Source: Echinicola shivajiensis | GTDB lineage: Bacteria > Bacteroidota > Bacteroidia > Cytophagales > Cyclobacteriaceae | Reading direction: 5' to 3' | Assembly (NCBI RefSeq): GCF_018642165.1 | Contig: NZ_JAHHZM010000014.1 | Span: 62,001 to 126,000 of the forward strand | DNA length: 64,000 nucleotides | In this document: positions 36,296 through 44,620 of the stretch, piece after piece | How the letters are laid out: each line of letters begins with the position of its first letter | Numbering within the stretch: position 1 is the stretch's first letter | Position numbers and translations under genes: made by a program | Notes under the pieces: model-generated | Databases searched by the model: none | Told to the model about the DNA's origin: nothing | What the model saw: the letters and a program-made list of their open reading frames with translations, nothing else

Positions 36296-36316
36296 TTTCC
36301 GCCAAAGGTAGGGAAA
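36296..36316 (-). promoter_or_regulatory. Promoter and inverted repeat upstream of the aminotransferase gene
   Basis: On the minus strand the -7 element TACCTTTG (36310-36303) lies between TTTCC and GGAAA arms (36316-36312 and 36300-36296). An almost identical arrangement is found upstream of ispD. A second inverted repeat AGGGA/TCCCT (36310-36314 and 36323-36327) overlaps its upstream edge. These look like operator or promoter-strength elements. Confidence 0.45.
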
Positions 36317-36336
36317 ATTAACTCCCTAACCTTGAT

Positions 36337-36359
36337 TCACCACTAATATAATTTGGTGA
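36337..36359. repeat. Hairpin between ettA and the aminotransferase promoter
   Basis: TCACCA (36337-36342) and TGGTGA (36354-36359) can pair around an 11-base AT-rich loop. There is no T-run on either side, so termination is uncertain; it may still mark the end of the ettA transcript. Confidence 0.4.
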
Positions 36360-36392
36360 TTTTCCCTTAGCGCAAACTATTAAATACTTGGC

Positions 36393-38072
36393 TTATTTTA
36401 TTTTTCTGTACTTAATCCTTTTAGGCGTTACATCGCCTAGTCTCTTCTTCTTGTTTTCCTCATAATCGGTAAAATTCCCTTCAAACCAATAAACCTGGGA
36501 ATCACCTTCAAAGGCCAAAATATGCGTACAAATCCTATCCAAAAACCACCTATCGTGAGAAATCACTACCGCACAACCACCAAAATTCTCTAAAGCCTCC
36601 TCTAAAGACCTTAGGGTATTTACATCCAAATCATTGGTAGGCTCATCGAGCAATAATAGGTTTCCATTTTCCTTTAAGGTCAAGGCCAAATGCACTCGGT
36701 TTCTTTCACCTCCAGACAGTACACCCACCTTCTTCTCTTGATCCGAACCTGAAAAATTGAACTTACTTACATAAGCTCGAGCATTCATTTCCCTATTACC
36801 CAGTTTAATGTTTTCATTGCCTTCAGATATGGTCTGATAAACAGTCTTTTGAGGATCCAAGGTATCATGCTCCTGATCTACATAAGCAAGCTGAACGGTT
36901 TCCCCTACTTCGAAACTTCCATTATCAGGCTGTTCATTGCCTGTAATTAATTTAAACAAAGTCGACTTACCAGCTCCGTTTGGACCGATTACCCCTACAA
37001 TTCCACCTTGCGGAAGCGCAAACTCCAAGTCTTCAAACAACAATTTATCACCAAAGGATTTAGACACACCATTCACTTCAATCACTTTGGAACCTAATCT
37101 TGGCCCTGGTGGAATATAAAGTTCTAACTTGGCCTCCCTCTCTTTAGCTTCTTCTCCAACAAGTTTCTCATATGCGTTCAGACGTGCCTTACCTTTAGCC
37201 TGTTTAGCCTTTGGAGTCATCCTAATCCAATCAAGTTCTCTTTCAAGCGTTTTCTGACGCTTTGACTCTGTCTTTTCTTCCTGCTTTAATCTCTTTTGCT
37301 TTTGATCCAACCAACTGCTATAATTCCCTTTCCAAGGTATACCCTCTCCTCTATCAAGTTCCAAAATCCAACCAGCAACATTATCCAAGAAGTACCTATC
37401 GTGCGTTACCGCTATAACAGTACCTTTATATTGCTTAAGATGCTGCTCTAGCCAAAGTACCGACTCAGCATCTAAGTGGTTGGTAGGCTCATCTAGCAAT
37501 AGCACATCTGGTTCCTGTAACAATAGTCTGCAAAGTGCTACCCTTCTTTTCTCACCTCCAGATAAGTTTTTCACAATCGCATCACTAGGAGGAAGTCTTA
37601 AAGCATCCATGGCCTTATCCAACATCACATCAAGCTCCCATGCATTAGCTGCATCCAGCTTTTCTTGCACCTCACCTTGACGTTCAATTAATTTATTCAT
37701 TGCATCTGGATCCTCCATCAATGCCGGATCCATGAATTTTTCATTAATCTCTTCGAACTCCTTCAACAAACCTACAGTTTCAGCCACTGCTTCTTCAACA
37801 ACCTCTTTAACCGTCTTATCAGGATCTAACTGTGGTTCTTGCTCCAACATCCCCACAGAATAGCCTGGAGACCAGACTACTTCCCCTAAAAACTCTTTAT
37901 CCATTCCTGCGATGATTCTCAGCAAGGAGCTCTTCCCTGAGCCATTCAGGCCTAGCACTCCAATCTTAGCACCGTAAAAAAACGATAAATAAATATCTTT
38001 CAACACTTTCTTCTGAGGAGGGTAAATTTTTGACACCCCCGCCATTGAAAATATAATTTTCTCGTCACTCAT
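36393..38072 (-). CDS. ettA: Energy-dependent translational throttle protein EttA (ABC-F)
   Basis: A 559-aa cytoplasmic ABC-F ATPase that binds the ribosomal E site and gates the first elongation steps by ATP/ADP level. Two ATPase domains are present with Walker [10 protein letters not shown] and GPNGAGKST, signatures LSGGEKRRV and LSGGERNRV, and two LLLDEPTN motifs, joined by the basic PtIM linker ([19 protein letters not shown]). No membrane segment. The length and linker match EttA rather than other ABC-F members. Confidence 0.96.
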   Translation of the reverse strand: MSDEKIIFSMAGVSKIYPPQKKVLKDIYLSFFYGAKIGVLGLNGSGKSSLLRIIAGMDKEFLGEVVWSPGYSVGMLEQEPQLDPDKTVKEVVEEAVAETVGLLKEFEEINEKFMDPALMEDPDAMNKLIERQGEVQEKLDAANAWELDVMLDKAMDALRLPPSDAIVKNLSGGEKRRVALCRLLLQEPDVLLLDEPTNHLDAESVLWLEQHLKQYKGTVIAVTHDRYFLDNVAGWILELDRGEGIPWKGNYSSWLDQKQKRLKQEEKTESKRQKTLERELDWIRMTPKAKQAKGKARLNAYEKLVGEEAKEREAKLELYIPPGPRLGSKVIEVNGVSKSFGDKLLFEDLEFALPQGGIVGVIGPNGAGKSTLFKLITGNEQPDNGSFEVGETVQLAYVDQEHDTLDPQKTVYQTISEGNENIKLGNREMNARAYVSKFNFSGSDQEKKVGVLSGGERNRVHLALTLKENGNLLLLDEPTNDLDVNTLRSLEEALENFGGCAVVISHDRWFLDRICTHILAFEGDSQVYWFEGNFTDYEENKKKRLGDVTPKRIKYRKIK

Positions 38073-38215
38073 ATTTTTTTGAATTACCTTATGGTTTATA
38101 TTTATGGAATAACAAATATGGCAAATAATCGCCTTTCTTAGGATAAATGCATCTTAATTAATTAATTTGCAGAAAACAAGAATTAGCCTACTTACCACCA
38201 ACCTATTGAATCGAG

Positions 38216-39472
38216 ATGGAGCATCCATACGGATACATTAAAGACAGCAAAGTTTATCTAAAGGGTTTTTTGAATCAGGAGGACAGAGTGATCGGTGAAG
38301 TCAAAGAAAGTGAAGCTTCCACCATCAAATATTTTGAAGACCGCTTTGCCCTCGCTGAAAAGAAGGTCGCTGATCTCAAAAAGGATATAGAAGAGAACCA
38401 AAACAAGGGTTCATTTCTAATGAAACTTATCCATTTGAGAGAGGCCCTGATGAATTATGATGCCCTTGGAGATTTTGTCCCCCTAATTGATGAACTAAAT
38501 CAATTAGAAGAGTACCTCAATGAAATCATCCATGCCAACAGAGAGAGAAATCTTGAGATCAAGAAAGAACTCATCAAGGAAGCTGAAGCCATAAAAGACA
38601 GCACTGATTGGAAGGAGACCTCTGAAAAATTCAAAGACTTAAAATTACGCTGGATAAAAACAGGACCTGTTGACCCTGAATTAAAAGAGGAAATAGAAAA
38701 CGCTTTTCAAAGCTGCGCAGATATATTTTTCGACAACAGGAAAAATTATTTCGAGGGACTAGCCCTGCAGGCAGATGAAAATATCAAAGTTTACGAAGCA
38801 CTGGTAGTTCAAGCAAGGGAAGCCTTTGCCATGCATGATGCCAAACAAGCCTTTGAAATCAGTAAGAAAATCCAAAAACAATGGAAAGAGTCCGGAAAGG
38901 TACCAGCAGAAAGAAGGCAGCCTTTATGGGATGAGTTTTCAAAGTTGAACAACAGGATTTTCAGCCGCTTCAAAAGAACAATGCAAAGCGACAGAGCGCC
39001 GAGACTGAGGCCATTTGAAGTGATCAAGAAAATCGAAAAGCTTGCTGAAGAAATGAGCAACCTCTCTCAGGGAGATTCTACTCCGGAAAAAATTTCCAAA
39101 GCCAAAAGATTACAGGCAGATTGGAAAACTCTTCCTCCGAAAAAGCCAAGAGAGGCACAACAATATTCACGTTTATTCGTCTTCTTTACTGATGTGGTTT
39201 TTGAAAAATCTTTTCTTAACAAACTTGCAAGATCTAAGTATGACAACTTCCATGATCTGAGTGAAAGAGAAAAGAGTCAAATAAAAATTAATATCATTAA
39301 AGACTTAATTGGACGTGACGAGAAGGAATTGAATACCGTGAAAGAAAACGCAGAAAAATTCCATTCGCATGAAAGTGACTTTGAGACAATGCTGTACAGA
39401 AAACTCGGCGCTTACAAAAGAAAACTAGATGTTAAAAACCATATCTTAAAAGAACTTTCAAACAAAAGTTAA
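38216..39472 (+). CDS. DUF349 helical repeat protein
   Basis: A 418-aa cytoplasmic protein made almost wholly of charged helices. DUF349 units are recognised by recurring W-K-x-SGKVP/GPV segments: LKLRWIKTGPVDPEL, KQWKESGKVPAERRQPLW and LQADWKTLPPKKPREAQ. The family is widespread in Bacteroidota and actinobacteria; its function is not established. It has no close operon partner on the downstream side, where a separate promoter is seen. Confidence 0.85.
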   Translation: MEHPYGYIKDSKVYLKGFLNQEDRVIGEVKESEASTIKYFEDRFALAEKKVADLKKDIEENQNKGSFLMKLIHLREALMNYDALGDFVPLIDELNQLEEYLNEIIHANRERNLEIKKELIKEAEAIKDSTDWKETSEKFKDLKLRWIKTGPVDPELKEEIENAFQSCADIFFDNRKNYFEGLALQADENIKVYEALVVQAREAFAMHDAKQAFEISKKIQKQWKESGKVPAERRQPLWDEFSKLNNRIFSRFKRTMQSDRAPRLRPFEVIKKIEKLAEEMSNLSQGDSTPEKISKAKRLQADWKTLPPKKPREAQQYSRLFVFFTDVVFEKSFLNKLARSKYDNFHDLSEREKSQIKINIIKDLIGRDEKELNTVKENAEKFHSHESDFETMLYRKLGAYKRKLDVKNHILKELSNKS

Positions 39473-39501
39473 GTAAAGGTTTTAAAACTTAAAAGATTTT
39501 A

Positions 39502-39509
39502 TATTTTTG
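39502..39509 (+). promoter_or_regulatory. -7 element of the DUF2795 gene
   Basis: TATTTTTG followed by CACCC fits TAnnTTTGC, 39 bases before the ATG at 39549. The first transcribed bases can form a GC-rich hairpin (CCGC 39514-39517 with GCGG 39523-39526). Confidence 0.5.
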
Positions 39510-39548
39510 CACCCCGCACTGGGCGGAAAAACTAAAAATGTTGACACT

Positions 39549-39770
39549 ATGTATTGGACTTTAGAACTTGCGTCTTATCTGGAAGATGCTCCGTGGCCAG
39601 CAACAAAAGATGAATTAATCGATTATGCTATTCGTTCTGGAGCTCCCCTTGAAGTAGTTGAGAACCTTCAAGAGCTTGAAGATGATGGCGAGCCGTATGA
39701 AAACATTGAGGAGATATGGCCTGATTATCCAACAAAGGATGACTTCTTCTTCAATGAAGATGAATATTAA
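39549..39770 (+). CDS. DUF2795 domain small acidic protein
   Basis: A 73-aa acidic protein starting MYWTLELASYLEDAPWPATK. The pattern of an N-terminal helix, then ATKDELIDYAIRSGAP and LQELEDDGEPYENIEEIWPD, is that of the small DUF2795 proteins found as single copies in many Bacteroidota. Function unknown. The frame is open to 39507 but the -7 element at 39502-39509 puts the transcript start inside that extension, so the ATG at 39549 is used. A strong terminator follows. Confidence 0.88.
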   Translation: MYWTLELASYLEDAPWPATKDELIDYAIRSGAPLEVVENLQELEDDGEPYENIEEIWPDYPTKDDFFFNEDEY

Positions 39771-39799
39771 AAAGAGCCCCTTTTAAAAGGGCTCTTTTT
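39769..39799. terminator. Bidirectional terminator between the DUF2795 and LytT genes
   Basis: A5GAGCCC and GGGCTCT5 (39769-39779 with 39789-39799) form an 11-bp stem with a T4A4-containing loop that can extend the pairing. It overlaps the stop codon of the DUF2795 gene. Confidence 0.9.
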
Positions 39800-39823
39800 G
39801 TTCTTTTTGATAGCCTATAGCCT

Positions 39824-40552
39824 TCATATACCCAATACTTTCTTCAATCTAAGCATCCCATTTTTACTAACGGGAACGAAATTGCCATCCCTTAATTTTA
39901 GTATTTGGCTATCTTTTTCATAAGTCTCAATTTTAGAGATCTCTGATACCTTCACGATGTAAGAACGATGAACCCTGACGAATAATTTTGGGTCAAGGGC
40001 TTCTTCAAAATATTTCAAAGTTTTGTTTTTCATGTATTTCTTCCCTGCATAATAAATATTCACATAATCATCATTAGCCTCAAGATAGCCCACATCCCCT
40101 ACTGGTATCACCAAAATCTCTCCTTTATCTTTGACCACAATCCTACGAGCAAATCCTCCCATTAAATCTTTCACTTGCAAATTATCCAAATACCCCTGAT
40201 TACCCATGACAAGAAACTTTTGGATTGATTGTGCGAACCTATCCTTCGAAAAAGGCTTTAAGAGATAATCAAGCGCATGCGCATCAAAAGCCTTCATCGC
40301 AAATTCATCATAAGCCGTGGTAAACACAACTGCGGGTGGTTGGTCCAACAGTTCCAACATTTCAAAACCATTGATCTTTGGCATTTGAACATCTAAAAAG
40401 ATGATATCAGGTTCATGTAGCTGAATAGCTTTTAGTCCATGAAAACCATCCGAACATATCTCCATCACCTGAAAATCAGGAAAATCTTCAAGATACTCCT
40501 CCAGCAGCTGTGCTGCCAAAGGTTCATCGTCTATAATTACCGTCTTAATCAT
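39824..40552 (-). CDS. LytTR-type response regulator
   Basis: A 242-aa DNA-binding regulator. Receiver domain at residues 1-118 with acidic DDE at 8-10, phospho-acceptor Asp in IIFLDVQMP (near 55) and Lys in LLKPFS; C-terminal LytTR domain with VGYLEANDDYVNIY and LFVRVHRSYIVKV, which binds DNA through a beta fold. It overlaps the sensor-kinase gene by eight bases and is its cognate regulator. The LiaF-like gene upstream of the kinase is a likely part of the same envelope-related group. Confidence 0.93.
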   Translation of the reverse strand: MIKTVIIDDEPLAAQLLEEYLEDFPDFQVMEICSDGFHGLKAIQLHEPDIIFLDVQMPKINGFEMLELLDQPPAVVFTTAYDEFAMKAFDAHALDYLLKPFSKDRFAQSIQKFLVMGNQGYLDNLQVKDLMGGFARRIVVKDKGEILVIPVGDVGYLEANDDYVNIYYAGKKYMKNKTLKYFEEALDPKLFVRVHRSYIVKVSEISKIETYEKDSQILKLRDGNFVPVSKNGMLRLKKVLGI

Positions 40553-41576
40553 TATATAGAGGAATTCTCAATTTTACATGAAACATATTATTGGACTTAA
40601 CAAAACTCAAAAGGTCATTCCGTCCAAAAAACAGATAAAGCCTGCGCTTTACGGACTCTAGTCCAAATCCAGTACCCTCCTCACTTACAGATCCCGGATC
40701 AAATGGATTTGAAATATTCACCTCCAGATAACTCTTAACCTTCTCAATTTTCAAACTGATAACCACATTTTCAACCAACCCATAAAGTCCATGTTTTACT
40801 GCATTTTCCAATAAAGGCTGCAAAAGCAATGGGGGCAACTTAAGCGCCAAACTGTTTTCATCTACTTTAAAGTTAACATCCAATCTGTGACCAAACCGTA
40901 CTTTTTCAATTTCCAAAAAAAGCTTTAATGTTTCCGTCTCATCCTCAACACTTACCCATTCCTTCTCATCCTTCTTGATGGTCCCCCGCAAAAAAGAAGA
41001 AAGCTGCAAAATCATTTCCCTTGCCTTATCTGGCTGTCTTTTAACCAAAGCATTAATAGAATTAAGACTATTGAATAGAAAATGGGGCTGTAATTGTTGC
41101 CTCAAATGAAATAGTTCTGCCTCTTTGGCCATCTTTGTGATCATCTCTTCTCGCTTTCTCACTTCCAACTGATCTTCCAATTTCCCATTGACAATTAGAA
41201 CCAGAACATACCCCATAAAAGCCAATAGCACCAAAGCCCCCCTTACCATCATAGACTGCTTAATAAACAACGAATCATCTATCATAAAGGGCAAAACAAA
41301 CCTTCCGGTAATAACCACCAATATGGCCATCATCAGGGGCAATAAAAATGCTAACCACAAATTTTCTTGTTGAGGTTTATAAAATCTAAATACATTCTCC
41401 AACAATAAAAATCCCACAAACAACAAGACTGTATATACACCACTATCAATCAACGCCTTAGAAACCCCTTCTCCATAATAATGAAGTAAAAATGTGCCTC
41501 CCCCTAAAAAAAGCAGAAAAAGAGGCAACAGCTTTAACCAGCCATACTGTGAGGAAACCAACATTTTACCAATCAT
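40545..41576 (-). CDS. LytS-type membrane sensor histidine kinase
   Basis: A 343-aa kinase with four N-terminal membrane helices (about residues 13-130). It has the His_kinase-family H-box QLQPHFLFNSLNSINALV, where the His is the phospho-acceptor, and a degenerate ATPase domain with LPPLLLQPLLENAVKHGLYG and GTGFGLESVKRRL. There is no obvious sensory domain outside the membrane, so it may sense membrane state. It pairs with the overlapping LytTR regulator. Confidence 0.92.
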   Translation of the reverse strand: MIGKMLVSSQYGWLKLLPLFLLFLGGGTFLLHYYGEGVSKALIDSGVYTVLLFVGFLLLENVFRFYKPQQENLWLAFLLPLMMAILVVITGRFVLPFMIDDSLFIKQSMMVRGALVLLAFMGYVLVLIVNGKLEDQLEVRKREEMITKMAKEAELFHLRQQLQPHFLFNSLNSINALVKRQPDKAREMILQLSSFLRGTIKKDEKEWVSVEDETETLKLFLEIEKVRFGHRLDVNFKVDENSLALKLPPLLLQPLLENAVKHGLYGLVENVVISLKIEKVKSYLEVNISNPFDPGSVSEEGTGFGLESVKRRLYLFFGRNDLLSFVKSNNMFHVKLRIPLYND

Positions 41577-41635
41577 TTTATCTTCTGGTTTTATAAAGAT
41601 CCATACATGCTTTTCATTCTATAAGTGAAGCCAAC

Positions 41636-41688
41636 AATTTAACCCGAATTAAGCAATAGAAGATCTATGGCGTAATTCGGGTTAAATT
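41636..41688. repeat. Long compound hairpin between the LiaF-like and LytS genes
   Basis: A 16-bp perfect inverted repeat (41636-41651 with 41673-41688, central GAATTA/TAATTC) encloses a second 5-bp hairpin ATAGA/TCTAT (41656-41660 with 41664-41668) with a 3-base loop. No U-tract follows on either strand, so an ordinary terminator role is not certain. Confidence 0.7.
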
Positions 41689-41708
41689 AAGATTTTCCAG
41701 ATTGATTC

Positions 41709-42515
41709 TTAGAATGACTTGATCTCAAGTCCTCCAAAAACAACAGTTCCGGTAATGGTGAGTACCTTACCAGACTCTTCTGTCCCTTTAGGATACATTC
41801 GCTTATCCTCCACGCCAGCAAATATATTACTTACTCCCATTCTCAACTCCCAGTGTGGTGGCACTAATAACTTCACTCCTCCAAAGGCAACTTCAATATT
41901 TAAAACTGCATTTTCTGCCAAATCTGCCTGGGTAAGATCAATCTCCGTTCCTCCAAAAATCGCAGAAATCTTACCTCCCTTAAAGTTTTTGGACTGCACA
42001 CGCTTCTGTATTCCACAAAACAATGCTTGTGAATTCAACATGTCAAGATCATCAGATTGGAAACCACTTGGACCTGATCCAAAATTATAATCCTTATCTG
42101 ACATAACGGTTTCACCTGTACCTTTTCCTTTGCCCTGTAACCCTTCCTTGTTGATCGGACCAAAATTCGAAAAGTCATTAAACCTTGATTGCTTTTTGGT
42201 AACCATTAAAAATAGGCCAAGCAAAATCAGCACTACAGGAACTATAAAAGCCCCCAATCCTACAGGGAAGAAATGAAATTCATTTTTCAGAAGAAAAAAG
42301 CCACCGAACAGCAACATAAAAGCGCCCAAACCACTTCTAAAATTATGTTTGGCCATGATGACTAATCCGATAGCTATAAATATCATAGGCCAGGAAAAAA
42401 TCCAATCTGGAATCCCAATACCTAATTTTCTTACTAACAGAATTAATCCAACAGAAATTACAATTAAACCGGTAGTGAACCTACCTCCATCAGCATTTCC
42501 TACTCTTCTTGACAT
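41709..42515 (-). CDS. LiaF-like membrane protein (DUF5668 plus cell-wall-stress response domain)
   Basis: A 268-aa protein with four N-terminal helices in two hairpins (LIVISVGLILLVRKLGI, IFSWPMIFIAIGLVIMA, LGAFMLLFGGFFLLKN, FIVPVVLILLGLFLMV) matching the LiaF transmembrane domain, and a C-terminal beta-helix domain (ISAIFGGTEIDLTQADL, EVAFGGVKLLVPPHWEL). LiaF-type proteins restrain envelope-stress two-component systems in Firmicutes; the neighbouring LytS/LytT pair makes a similar role plausible, but this is inference. Confidence 0.82.
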   Translation of the reverse strand: MSRRVGNADGGRFTTGLIVISVGLILLVRKLGIGIPDWIFSWPMIFIAIGLVIMAKHNFRSGLGAFMLLFGGFFLLKNEFHFFPVGLGAFIVPVVLILLGLFLMVTKKQSRFNDFSNFGPINKEGLQGKGKGTGETVMSDKDYNFGSGPSGFQSDDLDMLNSQALFCGIQKRVQSKNFKGGKISAIFGGTEIDLTQADLAENAVLNIEVAFGGVKLLVPPHWELRMGVSNIFAGVEDKRMYPKGTEESGKVLTITGTVVFGGLEIKSF

Positions 42516-42641
42516 AGCTTTATTTTTTAGTCCTAATACTAATAATTAAATAAAACTACCAAAGTCTATATTCAAATGGGAACACAAATAGGTCATCACC
42601 TGAAATTTCTCGGTGAACAGTCCCTTTTCATCGGTAAAGGA

Positions 42642-43334
42642 TTAACCCTTTTTTTTCTGGATCAAATAATTCGCATAATCCATATCTTCTGGAGTGGTAA
42701 TCTTGATATTCTCCAAATTACCTGCCACCAGACTTACTTGCCAGCCTTGATGTTCATAGACGGTTGCATCATCCGTGAAGTGGCGCAGCTCAGTCACATC
42801 AAAAGCCTTCTTTATTTTGGCCAGGTCAAAAGTTTGCGGAGTCTGAACCAATCTAAAGTACTCTCTTTCCTGAAAAAAAGACTGGTTACTGTCCGTCAAT
42901 TTCCTAATGGAGTCTTTTAAGGGTACCACCGCTATTCCACTTCCGTTCTTGGCAGCTTCCTGAAATGAATTCCTGATTACTACTTCATCAACAAATGGTC
43001 TTACCCCGTCATGAATAGCCACCAAACCTGCTGCCCAATCTATACTTCCCAGTCCATTTTTAACAGATTGAAATCGGGATTTTCCACCCGCAACCAAATC
43101 ATGTGGGATTTTAAAATCAAACTTTTCACACAATTCTTTCCAAAAGGAAAAATCTCCTTCCGGTATCACTAGAACCAACTTCATTTCTGGATCAAAGTCA
43201 AAAAAAACCTTCAAAGTATGCATCAGGACAGGTCTTCCTCCTATTTCCAAATACTGCTTTGGAATAGGAGCACCCATTCTGGCGCCTTTTCCCCCTGCTA
43301 CTATAATGGCCGCTTTTTTCATATATCGATTCAT
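42642..43334 (-). CDS. ispD: 2-C-methyl-D-erythritol 4-phosphate cytidylyltransferase
   Basis: The third enzyme of the MEP isoprenoid pathway; it joins CTP to methylerythritol phosphate. In 230 aa it shows the nucleotide-binding AAIIVAGGKGARMG near residues 8-21 with PKQY, HDGVRPFV near residue 105, RLVQTPQTF and DDATVYE. All catalytic motifs are intact. Two starts are possible: ATG 43334 and ATG 43322 (MKKAAII); the second matches the usual family N-terminus, and both lie downstream of the -7 element at 43345-43352. Confidence 0.96.
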   Translation of the reverse strand: MNRYMKKAAIIVAGGKGARMGAPIPKQYLEIGGRPVLMHTLKVFFDFDPEMKLVLVIPEGDFSFWKELCEKFDFKIPHDLVAGGKSRFQSVKNGLGSIDWAAGLVAIHDGVRPFVDEVVIRNSFQEAAKNGSGIAVVPLKDSIRKLTDSNQSFFQEREYFRLVQTPQTFDLAKIKKAFDVTELRHFTDDATVYEHQGWQVSLVAGNLENIKITTPEDMDYANYLIQKKKG

Positions 43335-43336
43335 TA

Positions 43337-43360
43337 AATTTCCGCAAAAGTAGGGAAATT
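43337..43360 (-). promoter_or_regulatory. Promoter and inverted repeat upstream of ispD
   Basis: On the minus strand AATTTCC (43360-43354) and GGAAATT (43343-43337) flank a 10-base spacer that contains the -7 element TACTTTTG (43352-43345). The layout matches that found at the aminotransferase gene (36296-36316). Confidence 0.5.
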
Positions 43361-43412
43361 GAATTTCTTATGATCTAGAAATAAATTATCTTTGTTTTAC
43401 CAAAATGGCAAT

Positions 43413-43437
43413 AAAAAAGGCTCCGAATGGAGCCTTT
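43413..43437 (-). terminator. Terminator of queA
   Basis: AAAGGCTCC and GGAGCCTTT (43429-43437 with 43416-43424) make a 9-bp stem with a 4-base loop, followed on the minus strand by T-rich sequence. It lies eight bases past the queA stop. Confidence 0.88.
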
Positions 43438-43444
43438 ATATTTT

Positions 43445-44494
43445 TTAGATGATCAACATGGCGTCCCCGTAGGAGAAGAACCTGTATTTTTCTTTAACTG
43501 CTTCTTGGTAAGCCTTCATGATCAAGTCATAACCTCCAAAAGCTGCCGTGGTCATCAACAATGTTGATTCAGGCATATGGAAGTTGGTTATCAAAGCGTT
43601 GGCAATTTTGAAATCATAAGGAGGAATGATGAACTTATCTGTCCATCCGCTAGACGCCTTTAGCCTATTATTGGCAGTAACTGAAGACTCTATAGTCTTT
43701 AGCGAAGTAGTTCCTACTGCAACTACCCTTTTCTTAGCATCCAAGGCATTGTTCACCAACTCAACAGTCTGCTCTGGAATATCATAATTCTCAGAATCCA
43801 TTTTATGTTTGGTCAAATCTTCCACGTCCACTTGACGGAAAGTTCCTAAACCAATATGTAAAGTGATAGGACTTACATCAACACCTTTGATTTCCAGACG
43901 CTTTAACAAATGAGGAGTAAAGTGCAAACCAGCTGTTGGTGCTGCTACCGCCCCTACGTGTTCAGCATAAATTGTCTGATATCTTTCTCTATCCTCCTCT
44001 TCTACTTTTCTTTCAATAAAGTCTTTGAGTATAGGCGTTTCTCCTAATGCATCGATGGTCTTATAAAACTCTTCATCAGTTCCATCAAATAAGAACCGGA
44101 TAGTCCTTCCTCTGGAAGTAGTATTATCTATAACCTCTGCTACCAAATCACTGTCTCCAAAGTAAAGCTTGTTGCCCACTCTGATTTTACGGGCAGGATC
44201 CACCAAGACATCCCAAAGCCTCAACTCCTGGTTTAATTCTCTAAGCAAGAATACCTCAATTTTGGCTCCGGTCTTCTCTTTATTACCATAAAGACGGGCA
44301 GGGAACACCTTGGTATTATTAGTAACAAAGACATCGCCTTCGTCAAAATATTCAATGATGTCCTTGAAAATCCTGTGCTCAATTTCACCGGTGTCCTTGT
44401 GGACCACCATTAAACGGGATTCATCCCTGTTTTCTGTTGGATATAAAGAAATAAGCTTTTTAGGAACTTCGAATTTGAAATCTGATAATTTCAT
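43445..44494 (-). CDS. queA: S-adenosylmethionine:tRNA ribosyltransferase-isomerase
   Basis: The enzyme that transfers ribose from SAM to the preQ1 base of tRNA, giving epoxyqueuosine. At 349 aa it has the family hallmarks [13 protein letters not shown] near residue 57, [21 protein letters not shown] near 187 and [10 protein letters not shown] plus [12 protein letters not shown] near the C-terminus. Single gene with its own promoter (44553-44560) and terminator. Confidence 0.97.
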   Translation of the reverse strand: MKLSDFKFEVPKKLISLYPTENRDESRLMVVHKDTGEIEHRIFKDIIEYFDEGDVFVTNNTKVFPARLYGNKEKTGAKIEVFLLRELNQELRLWDVLVDPARKIRVGNKLYFGDSDLVAEVIDNTTSRGRTIRFLFDGTDEEFYKTIDALGETPILKDFIERKVEEEDRERYQTIYAEHVGAVAAPTAGLHFTPHLLKRLEIKGVDVSPITLHIGLGTFRQVDVEDLTKHKMDSENYDIPEQTVELVNNALDAKKRVVAVGTTSLKTIESSVTANNRLKASSGWTDKFIIPPYDFKIANALITNFHMPESTLLMTTAAFGGYDLIMKAYQEAVKEKYRFFSYGDAMLII

Positions 44495-44537
44495 ATATAA
44501 TTTTAAGAAATACGATGAATATTTTGATTTTACGATA

Positions 44538-44560
44538 CGGTCGTAAAAACCGCAAAGTTA
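44538..44560 (-). promoter_or_regulatory. queA promoter -7 element with adjacent hairpin
   Basis: On the minus strand TAACTTTG (44560-44553) is followed at once by CGGT-TTTTACG-ACCG (44552-44538), a 4-bp hairpin in the first transcribed bases. The leader to the ATG would be roughly 50 bases. I saw no sign of a preQ1 riboswitch (no fitting pseudoknot). Confidence 0.5.
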
Positions 44561-44620
44561 TAAAGAATTATAGCTAAATCTACTTATATTGACAAATAGT
44601 TTTTAAACAAAATTTATCCA

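Noticed and set aside
44495-44620. A preQ1 riboswitch before queA
   Set aside because: The leader is short and shows only a 4-bp hairpin, with no fitting H-type pseudoknot.
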